From Arthrobacter sp. YD4 (lineage in GTDB: Bacteria; Actinomycetota; Actinomycetes; Actinomycetales; Micrococcaceae): a DNA stretch of 64,000 nucleotides. Below the pieces are notes generated by a model. That model did not search any database and had not been told where the DNA came from. It saw only the letters and a list, made by a program, of their open reading frames with translations. Positions 59,028 to 64,000 of this stretch are shown here, in pieces; the first letter of the stretch is position 1, and every line of letters starts with the position of its first letter. Where the stretch lies: the NCBI RefSeq assembly GCF_030410515.1, contig NZ_JAUHHD010000006.1, positions 124,001-188,000 on the forward strand, given 5' to 3'. The position numbers were made by a program, and so were the translations under genes.

Positions 59028-59332
59028 CAGGCCTGCATCCTCATGATCTCGTTGAACGCGTCAACGCCCTTGTTGCGCAGGGACGCGACCAGTTCCAGGG
59101 TGACCTGGGCGCGGGTAGCGGCGATGGTGGCGTCCTGGATGTCGTTGAGGTTGCCGGTGACGGCGGAGACGGCCAGCTGGTTCGACGTCGACTGGAGTTG
59201 CTGGAGGTTATCGACGGCGCCGGTGAGGGACGCCGCGAAGCCGGAACCGTCGGTACCGGACACGGCCGAGGCGCCGCCCACGTAGTCCGTGGGCATGACG
59301 CCCTGGACCGGGGCGATGGGGGAAACAGGCAT
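59027..59332 (-). CDS. fliE: Flagellar MS-ring/rod junction protein FliE
   Basis: Small adaptor between MS-ring and rod, 101 aa. SFAASLTGAVDNLQQLQSTS-like N-terminal half (GFAASLTGAVDNLQQL) and the C-terminal ARAQVTLELVASLRNKGVDA... are the FliE signatures. One-base overlaps with flgC and fliF. Confidence 0.92.
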   Translation of the reverse strand: MPVSPIAPVQGVMPTDYVGGASAVSGTDGSGFAASLTGAVDNLQQLQSTSNQLAVSAVTGNLNDIQDATIAATRAQVTLELVASLRNKGVDAFNEIMRMQA

Positions 59333-59724
59333 CAGGATCGTCCAATCTCAAGGGCAGCCATGTAGGTCTCACGGGCGCGGTCAACCACCTGGGCGTTGGC
59401 CTGGTAGCCGCGCTGGGCAACGATCAGGGAACCCATCTGTTCGGCCATGTCGATGTCCGGGTATTTGACGTTGCCGTTGGCATCGGCCAGCGGGTGGTCC
59501 GGCTGGTAGACGATCCGGCCGGCGCCGCTGCCCAGGGGTGTGCTCTTGACGTAGACACCCTCGCCGCCGGTGCTCTCGGCCGCCTCCACGTACTTCTGCT
59601 GGAAGGCGTTGCCGGAGGTGGCGGAGACGTTGTTCATGTTCGCGAGGTTGTCCGAGACGGCGTCGAGCCACTTGCGGTGGACCGTGAGGGCGGAGCCGGC
59701 GATGCCGATGGCGTCAAAGGTCAT
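59332..59724 (-). CDS. flgC: Flagellar proximal rod protein FlgC
   Basis: Proximal rod subunit, 130 aa. MTFDAIGIAGSALTVHRKWL with SDNLANMNN at the N-terminus and DMAEQMGSLIVAQRGYQANA at the C-terminus are the rod signatures. ATG 59724 overlaps the flgB stop as ATGA; the longer frame upstream is antiparallel to flgB sequence use and is rejected. Confidence 0.93.
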   Translation of the reverse strand: MTFDAIGIAGSALTVHRKWLDAVSDNLANMNNVSATSGNAFQQKYVEAAESTGGEGVYVKSTPLGSGAGRIVYQPDHPLADANGNVKYPDIDMAEQMGSLIVAQRGYQANAQVVDRARETYMAALEIGRS

Positions 59725-60065
59725 GAGCTGGTCCTCATTGCCGAACGGACGCCGCTGAACTCGTAGCCGATCGCCCGCGAGGCGAACTGGAAGCGAAGCA
59801 CGGTGTCGATGTTGGAAAGCGTCTCGGTATCCAGGTTCACGTTGTTGCCGTTGAGCTGGGTGGGTTCCAGGGAGGACGCCGTCGTGGCCTGCACACGGCC
59901 GTCGCCGGACTGCACGGACTGGGCCAGGGCATCCTCGAAGCTGACGCGCTGGGCGTGGTAGTTCGGCGTGTTGACGTTCGCGATGTTGTTCGCGATCGCA
60001 CGCTGACGCTGGGACAGCCCGTTGAGGGCGCTGGCCAGGGCGGCGGAAGTCACGGATTCGAGCAC
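59721..60065 (-). CDS. flgB: Flagellar proximal rod protein FlgB
   Basis: First rod subunit and first gene of the main flagellar operon, 114 aa. QRAIANNIANVNTPNYHAQR is the family signature. GTG 60065 is used (MLESVTSAALASALNGLSQ) with CAGGAC upstream. Its leader of about 70 bases carries the two ACGGAUC-loop hairpins, downstream of a FliA-type promoter. Confidence 0.92.
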   Translation of the reverse strand: MLESVTSAALASALNGLSQRQRAIANNIANVNTPNYHAQRVSFEDALAQSVQSGDGRVQATTASSLEPTQLNGNNVNLDTETLSNIDTVLRFQFASRAIGYEFSGVRSAMRTSS

Positions 60066-60094
60066 AGAGTCCTGCCTGGGAAAGGGTGGGGCTT

Positions 60095-60109
60095 GGCCGA
60101 TCCGTGGCC
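60095..60109 (-). promoter_or_regulatory. CsrA-type hairpin 2 in flgB leader
   Basis: RNA of the minus strand reads GGCC-ACGGAUC-GGCC: a 4-bp stem with a 7-base loop that presents ANGGA. The loop is identical to that of hairpin 1 although the stem differs, which is compatible with conserved structure. Confidence 0.55.
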
Positions 60110-60116
60110 GGGAAAC

Positions 60117-60131
60117 GAGCGATCCGTGCTC
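60117..60131 (-). promoter_or_regulatory. CsrA-type hairpin 1 in flgB leader
   Basis: RNA of the minus strand reads GAGC-ACGGAUC-GCUC, a 4-bp stem with ANGGA in the loop, only about three bases from the predicted 5' end of the transcript. CsrA prefers CANGGANG-type sites in hairpin loops. Confidence 0.55.
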
Positions 60132-60140
60132 TTACTGTGG

Positions 60141-60167
60141 TTATCGGCACAGCTCAGGGCCGCGTTA
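60141..60167 (-). promoter_or_regulatory. FliA-type promoter of flgB operon
   Basis: TAACGCGG-N11-GCCGATAA on the minus strand. The -10 is a perfect FliA match (8 of 8) and the spacing is the expected 11 bases; the -35 shares TAA with TAAAGTTT. Expected start near 60134. Confidence 0.75.
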
Positions 60168-60235
60168 GGGAAATTTGAAACAACTTTTTCGGGAGGGTTT
60201 TGCCGACTGCCGACGACCGGGACCAGCGGCGGAAA

Positions 60236-60625
60236 TCAGCCCTGGACGTCGAGGTACACGGCCCGCGACGGGGAGCTCAGGCTCGGGACGGTGCTGAGGG
60301 CGTGGAGCTGGCGGGAGACGTCCTTTTTGGCCGCTTCCAGGCGTTTGGCCACGCGATCCTGCGCGGCGGAGAGGGCCATGGCCCGGCGGCGGGCCTCGGG
60401 GGGCAGGGGTCCGGTGAGCACCGGCGGGCTCCAGCGTTGCACGGGCAGCGCTGACTCCGGCTGGTGCAGCGGCGCCGAGAGCGGACCGAGCGGATCATTA
60501 AGCGTTCTCTCCGCGGCAGTCACGGCCATTTCCAGGACATCCAGCACCAGGTGCCACGCGGCAGCCGCGGGATCATCCGGCTGCCCGGTGCGATTGCCCT
60601 CCCCCAAGGAATCTTGTTCAGCCAA
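60236..60625 (-). CDS. FliT-like small flagellar protein
   Basis: Predicted helical protein of 129 aa encoded after fliS at the place of fliT, the FliD/FlhDC chaperone. It has one coiled-coil stretch (AAAAWHLVLDVLEMAVTAAE) and a Pro-rich middle. Sequence similarity to FliT is too weak to see by eye; the call rests on position in fliD-fliS-x and size. Overlaps fliS by 8 bases. Confidence 0.55.
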   Translation of the reverse strand: MAEQDSLGEGNRTGQPDDPAAAAWHLVLDVLEMAVTAAERTLNDPLGPLSAPLHQPESALPVQRWSPPVLTGPLPPEARRRAMALSAAQDRVAKRLEAAKKDVSRQLHALSTVPSLSSPSRAVYLDVQG

Positions 60626-61127
60626 AGCCGAGGCTCCCGCTTCCGGAGCCTGATGAGGCAGCCCATGAACCGGCGGCGGCGAACGACGACGGCGCAGCCG
60701 CGGTCCGGGCAGGCTGTGCCGCGGGGATCGCTGCCGCCGCCTCGTGCCAGGCCTGGCGCAAGGGTTCCAGCAGGTCGATCGCCTCCCGGGTCAGCTCGTG
60801 GTTCCGCTGGATGTTGGCGTTGACCAGGGCCGTGAAGGCGTAGTTGTAGAGCCCCAGCAGCCCATCCGCGCCGTCCCAGGAGTCGGTCTTCAGGGAGGAA
60901 ATCAATTCCGCGATGATGGACTGGCCATGGAGCAGGTTTTCGGAGGCGACCTGCCAGTTGGCGGCCTGCTGCGCAGTCTCTGCGCGGCCAAGGTCCAGCA
61001 GCAAACGGTCGTAGAGCATGGTCAGCAGTCGGGCCGGTGGTGCAGACAGTACGGAGTCCTCCAGGTACTGGTTGCGCTGGCTGGTGCCGTAGCCAGCACC
61101 GAAGCCGCCGAGGGGGTTGCTTGTCAT
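60618..61127 (-). CDS. fliS: Flagellar export chaperone FliS
   Basis: Binds flagellin C-terminus to prevent premature polymerisation. Residues 18-135 are the FliS four-helix core: YLEDSVLSAPPARLLTMLYD and LGLYNYAFTALVNANIQRNH. A tail of about 35 Ala/Ser/Gly residues makes 169 aa. One-base overlap with fliD. Confidence 0.93.
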   Translation of the reverse strand: MTSNPLGGFGAGYGTSQRNQYLEDSVLSAPPARLLTMLYDRLLLDLGRAETAQQAANWQVASENLLHGQSIIAELISSLKTDSWDGADGLLGLYNYAFTALVNANIQRNHELTREAIDLLEPLRQAWHEAAAAIPAAQPARTAAAPSSFAAAGSWAASSGSGSGSLGFG

Positions 61128-62455
61128 TACTTGGAACTTCCGGTGGAGAGGCCTGCCAACTGCGAGGACAGCCAGGACTGTTGAGCCTTCATGTTACTCA
61201 TGGCCACTTCAAGGGCCGAGTAGGTGCTCTTGAGCGTCGCTTGGCGGTCCGCGAGCCGGGTGTCCCAGTCGCTGATCTGGCTCGCCAAGTCACTGACCTC
61301 GGACTGCTGGCCCTTGATGGTGGTGGTCAGGGAGCCGGTGTAGGGATCCGAGGCAGCCGTGGCCGCCGCCGCGATCCGCCCGGCGATTTCCTGCACCTTG
61401 GCCTTCGTGCCTGCCGGGTCGGCGGCCAAGGCCGCACCGAACTTGGTCGCGTCGAATTCCATCGTGCCGGTCTTGGTGATGCTGATGCCCATATCCGACG
61501 GCGATTTCGGCGGCGTGCCGACGGGCAACGAGGCCGCCGACAGAATGTCCTGATTCACGGAACGGACCGTGCTGTCGCCGGAGAAGACGCCGGCCGAGGT
61601 CGTCGTGCCCGTGGTCGTGGTACTCGTGCTGACGGCCGTCCGGCTGGCTACGTAGGAAAAAATTCCGTTGACACCGTCCACCAGGTCCGAGGCCATCTTG
61701 GTGATGCCTGCATTGTCGCTGGCCACCGTCAGCGTTGCGGTTCCGGTGGTGACGTCCTTGGCCGTGATGGTCACGCCGGGGAGCAGGTTGGTGAACGTGT
61801 TCGTCGAGGAGGTCACGGTCTGCGCGACGGCCGAGCCGGGCCAGAGGGTCACCTGCGCGTCCTGGGCCTTCTTGACGTCCGTATACGTCGTGCCCGCATC
61901 GGTGATGGTGAAGGCGCCGGCGGCGCCGGACTTCGCCGCGGTGAACTGGAGGCGGAAGTTTCCGCCGCCAACGTCGACCTTGCTTGCAGTGATACCCGAG
62001 CCGGAGGCGTTGACCGCGCTGACGACGTCATCCAGGCTGTTGGAGGCCGGCGTGACGGTGTAGTTCGCCCCGCCGGTGTTGATCGTCAGGGTGGTGTAGG
62101 GCCAACCGGTCACCCCGTTCACCATGGGCGTCACCGTGACCTGGGTCTGGGCGAGCTGGGTGACCTGGAAGTCGAGGGAGCCGGGCTTCGCGCCGCTCGA
62201 CGTCGTCGCCGTGACGTTGGGGCTGGTCGTGGTTGCGCTATACAGGTCCAAAGCTGCAGGCTTGGCGGCGGCAGTGGCCTGCGTGGCCAGGGCGGCGACC
62301 TTGTTGTTCAGCCCCTGAAGGGCCGACACCATGTTTTGGACGTCGTAGGACTTGTTCTTGAGCAGGGTCTGGGGCAGCGCCTCGGTCTGCATGATGGAGC
62401 TGATCAGGGCGGTGGTGTCCAGTCCGCTGGCCAGTCCGTCGAGGGAAATTCCCAT
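61127..62455 (-). CDS. fliD: Flagellar filament cap protein FliD
   Basis: Filament cap that inserts flagellin at the tip, 442 aa. The FliD_N domain starts MGISLDGLASGLDTTALISS, with a Thr/Ser-rich middle and FliD_C domain (about 200-425) ending AMSNMKAQQSWLSSQLAGLS. CAAGGAGAGG precedes the ATG. It heads the operon fliD-fliS-fliT-like, between the fliC terminator and flgB promoter. Confidence 0.93.
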   Translation of the reverse strand: MGISLDGLASGLDTTALISSIMQTEALPQTLLKNKSYDVQNMVSALQGLNNKVAALATQATAAAKPAALDLYSATTTSPNVTATTSSGAKPGSLDFQVTQLAQTQVTVTPMVNGVTGWPYTTLTINTGGANYTVTPASNSLDDVVSAVNASGSGITASKVDVGGGNFRLQFTAAKSGAAGAFTITDAGTTYTDVKKAQDAQVTLWPGSAVAQTVTSSTNTFTNLLPGVTITAKDVTTGTATLTVASDNAGITKMASDLVDGVNGIFSYVASRTAVSTSTTTTGTTTSAGVFSGDSTVRSVNQDILSAASLPVGTPPKSPSDMGISITKTGTMEFDATKFGAALAADPAGTKAKVQEIAGRIAAAATAASDPYTGSLTTTIKGQQSEVSDLASQISDWDTRLADRQATLKSTYSALEVAMSNMKAQQSWLSSQLAGLSTGSSK

Positions 62456-62522
62456 CGCTGCCTCTCCTTGCTGAAGAAGTTCGTCTTTATCGCTTATTTT
62501 TTGGAGTAATGGTGTTGCACGT

Positions 62523-62559
62523 AAGGGCCGGACGATGGTTTTGCCATCATCCGGCCCTT
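62523..62559 (-). terminator. Terminator hairpin after fliC
   Basis: A 16-bp stem with one C-A mismatch, arms 62523-62538 and 62544-62559, loop TTTTG, lies 76 bases past the fliC stop. It separates fliC from the fliD operon. Weak T-run on the minus strand, TTACG. Confidence 0.75.
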
Positions 62560-62634
62560 TCGCGGTGATCGGGGGTGTCTCTTCGTCCGACCAGGTGGAA
62601 GGCGCCTATGAACTAGAAGCCCGCCGGATCAGGC

Positions 62635-63480
62635 CTAGCGCAGGAGGGAAAGAACGCCCTGGCTGGACTGGTTGGCCTGCGCCAGCATGGCGGTGCCTGC
62701 CTGGGACAGGATGTTCGCCTTGGTGAACTTGACCATTTCCGACGCCATGTCGACGTCGGCGATGCGGGACTGAGCGGCCTGCAGGTTCTCACCGGCAACG
62801 TTCAGGGACTTGACAGTGTGCTCGAGGCGGTTCTGGGACGCGCCCAGATCAGCCCGGGACTTCGAAACCGCCGCAATTGCTGCGTCGATCTTGACAATCG
62901 AGCCCTGGGCGTTGGCGCTGGTGTCGACGACGAAGTCGGCTGCGCCGGTACCCGCGGCGTCGGACAGCCCGCCGGTAGCGGTCGCGACGTCGCCGAGCTT
63001 GACGGAGATGCTGTCGGTTCCGGCAGTGCCGCCAGTTCCGACCTGGATGTTCAAAGAGCCGCCCTTGAGCAGGTCGATACCGTTGAAGTTAGTCGCCTTG
63101 GTGAGGCGGTCCAGTTCCTGACCCAACGAGTCACCTTCGGCCTTGATCGCCTTGCGGGCGTCGGCGTTGTTGGTGTCGTTCGCACCCTGGACAGCAAGGT
63201 CACGCATGCGCTGCAGGATGGAGTGAACCTCGGTCAGGGCGCCTTCGGTGGTCTGGATGACCGAGATGCCGTCCTGAGCGTTGCGGGCAGCCTGGGCCGA
63301 ACCGGTGACCTGGGCCTTCAGGCCCTCGGAGATGGACAGACCTGCCGCGTCATCGCCGGCGCGGTTGATGCGCAGGCCGGTGGACAGCTTCTCCAAGGAC
63401 TTGGAGAGGTCGTTCTGGGTGGCGTTGAGGTTGCGGTACGAGTTGTTCGCCGCGAGGTTGTTGTTGATAACGAAGCCCAT
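62635..63480 (-). CDS. fliC: Flagellin
   Basis: Filament subunit of 281 aa. The N-terminal D0-D1 (MGFVINNNLAANNSYRNLN, KLSTGLRINRAGDDAAGLSI) and the C-terminal half (ADVDMASEMVKFTKANILSQ, ending QSSQGVLSLLR) flank a short variable region of about 60 residues, so the protein is near the minimal flagellin. The ATG has a strong Shine-Dalgarno that is also a CsrA site. It is monocistronic, with its own FliA promoter and terminator. Only one flagellin gene is in the window. Confidence 0.96.
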   Translation of the reverse strand: MGFVINNNLAANNSYRNLNATQNDLSKSLEKLSTGLRINRAGDDAAGLSISEGLKAQVTGSAQAARNAQDGISVIQTTEGALTEVHSILQRMRDLAVQGANDTNNADARKAIKAEGDSLGQELDRLTKATNFNGIDLLKGGSLNIQVGTGGTAGTDSISVKLGDVATATGGLSDAAGTGAADFVVDTSANAQGSIVKIDAAIAAVSKSRADLGASQNRLEHTVKSLNVAGENLQAAQSRIADVDMASEMVKFTKANILSQAGTAMLAQANQSSQGVLSLLR

Positions 63481-63487
63481 GGTATTT

Positions 63488-63495
63488 CCTCCGTG
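63488..63495 (-). promoter_or_regulatory. CsrA site overlapping fliC Shine-Dalgarno
   Basis: CACGGAGG on the minus strand is both the Shine-Dalgarno, 7 bases before the ATG, and a full match to CANGGANG. CsrA here would block ribosome entry, as at the second site of B. subtilis hag. Confidence 0.6.
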
Positions 63496-63514
63496 AGTTG
63501 GGACTGTAAGCGAC

Positions 63515-63530
63515 GGCCCATCCGTGGGCC
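63515..63530 (-). promoter_or_regulatory. CsrA-type hairpin in fliC leader
   Basis: RNA reads GGCCCA-CGGA-UGGGCC, a 6-bp stem with GGA in the tetraloop; CACGGAUG matches CANGGANG. It is about 31 bases upstream of the Shine-Dalgarno site and close to the predicted 5' end. Confidence 0.65.
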
Positions 63531-63541
63531 TTCAGGAGTAG

Positions 63542-63568
63542 TTATCGCCATAGAGGGAAGACAGGTAA
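63542..63568 (-). promoter_or_regulatory. FliA-type promoter of fliC
   Basis: TTACCTGT-N11-GGCGATAA on the minus strand; the -10 matches 7 of 8. Expected start near 63535, giving a leader of about 55 bases that holds both CsrA sites. Confidence 0.68.
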
Positions 63569-63639
63569 GGAGAAATCGAAAATTCTTTTTTACCCACATC
63601 CTCCGGCGACGTCCCGGCAGTTATCAGCCTTATTCCTGC

Positions 63640-63666
63640 TAACACCTGCGGAAACCCTGCCGATAG
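63640..63666 (+). promoter_or_regulatory. FliA-type promoter of distal flgN-like gene
   Basis: TAACACCT-N11-GCCGATAG on the plus strand; the -10 matches 7 of 8 and the -35 begins TAA. It is divergent from the fliC promoter, about 72 bases away, and 108 bases upstream of the ATG. Confidence 0.6.
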
Positions 63667-63774
63667 TTTGTACGAACCCTGCTGCGGTCCGCACCGTCCG
63701 CACGCTGCACACGGCCGCAGTAGGTACCGCTTCACCCGCGCATCATCGACACCACTGAGGGAGCCGTCCGGATC

Positions 63775-64000
63775 ATGGCCATCCACGAACTTTCTGCCTT
63801 GCTTTGGCGGGAGCGTGAACTCCTGGACGTACTGACTTTTAAACTCGAAGAGGAGCAATTGCTCCTGACGTCCGGCAAATCACGCTGGCTGCCGCACGGC
63901 ACCAAGGAAGTCGAGCAGGTGCTCGGACACCTGTCCGAGGCGAGCCTGGCCCGGACCATCGAGGCCGCCGTCGTCGCAGAAACTTGGGGGCTTCCGACGG
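63775..64000 (+). CDS. flgN: FlgN-like flagellar protein, copy 2 (partial)
   Basis: ATG 63775 opens a frame that runs off the right edge after 75 codons: MAIHELSALLWRERELLDVL, then a helical stretch and AAVVAETWGLPT. It matches copy 1 at 38055 along its visible length, including LSA-LW-ER and TWGLP/EWGLP. GGGAG lies about 10 bases upstream. Given its place behind a FliA promoter, the hook-junction genes flgK and flgL probably follow outside the window. Confidence 0.72.
   Translation, partial: MAIHELSALLWRERELLDVLTFKLEEEQLLLTSGKSRWLPHGTKEVEQVLGHLSEASLARTIEAAVVAETWGLPT

Larger units (their letters stand above)
60066..60235 (-). other. flgB leader and promoter region
   Basis: A gap of 170 bases upstream of flgB holding, in order from flgB, two CsrA-type hairpins and the FliA promoter, then the end of the fliT-like gene at 60236. 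T-rich sequence CAACTTTTTCGGG at 60181 may help end the fliD operon. Confidence 0.6.

Noticed and set aside
62456..62522. FliA promoter before fliD
   Set aside because: AGCGATAA matches the -10 at only 6 of 8 and no TAAC/TTAC box lies 11 bases further upstream.

Overview
The window is high-GC chromosomal DNA from an actinobacterium, most likely Arthrobacter/Pseudarthrobacter or a close relative in the Micrococcaceae. This rests on family content: a DUF3027 protein beside serC and a cold-shock gene, an XPB helicase with its helicase-associated partner, DUF3263, a WXG100 protein, ThrE, TspO, and a stand-alone GroEL with a GGM tail. The flagellar set shown here has no L-ring or P-ring genes, as expected for a single-membrane cell. 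The genus is inferred; no rRNA or tRNA gene is in the window.

Positions 1-38000 are mostly housekeeping genes. They start with two consecutive minus-strand c-di-AMP (ydaO-type) riboswitches, one serving an M23 endopeptidase and one cut by the left edge. Next come a DtxR/IdeR-type regulator, serC, an MFS exporter with a DUF3027 and cold-shock operon, the XPB pair, an FHA protein, a two-component system, a WXG100 protein, an RNase H fusion, and groEL under a doubled CIRCE operator. A lipoprotein, LytR_C, DUF3263, ung, a siderophore-interacting protein, thrE, a Fem transferase and tspO follow. The glycine operon gcvP-gcvT-gcvH-glyA, with sdaA downstream, lies behind a tandem glycine riboswitch. 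An intergenic inverted array of motifs with an exact 32-bp period separates it from a TetR/MFS efflux pair. Dps and a FliA-type sigma factor end this half.

Positions 38000-64000 are a flagellar locus. One long minus-strand run of overlapping genes goes flgB-flgC-fliE-fliF-fliG-fliH-fliI-fliJ-C40 peptidase-fliK-flgD-flgE, then flbD-motA-motB-fliM-fliN-fliO-fliP-fliQ-fliR-flhB-flhA-flhF-like-csrA. Upstream are a fliD-fliS-fliT-like operon and monocistronic fliC. Two paralogous FlgN-like genes on the plus strand flank the block.

The regulatory layer is the most interesting part. FliA-type promoters (TAAC or TTAC, N11, GCCGATAA) precede flgB, flbD, fliM, fliC and the distal flgN-like gene. The 5' leaders of flgB and fliC carry small hairpins that present ACGGAU in the loop, and the fliC Shine-Dalgarno is itself a CANGGANG site. 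Because csrA is the last gene of the same block, this looks like a CsrA feedback circuit on basal-body and filament synthesis. CsrA carries an unusual C-terminal tail and no fliW is visible. Other oddities are an FlhF-like protein without a P-loop and a C40 peptidase without a signal peptide between fliK and fliJ.
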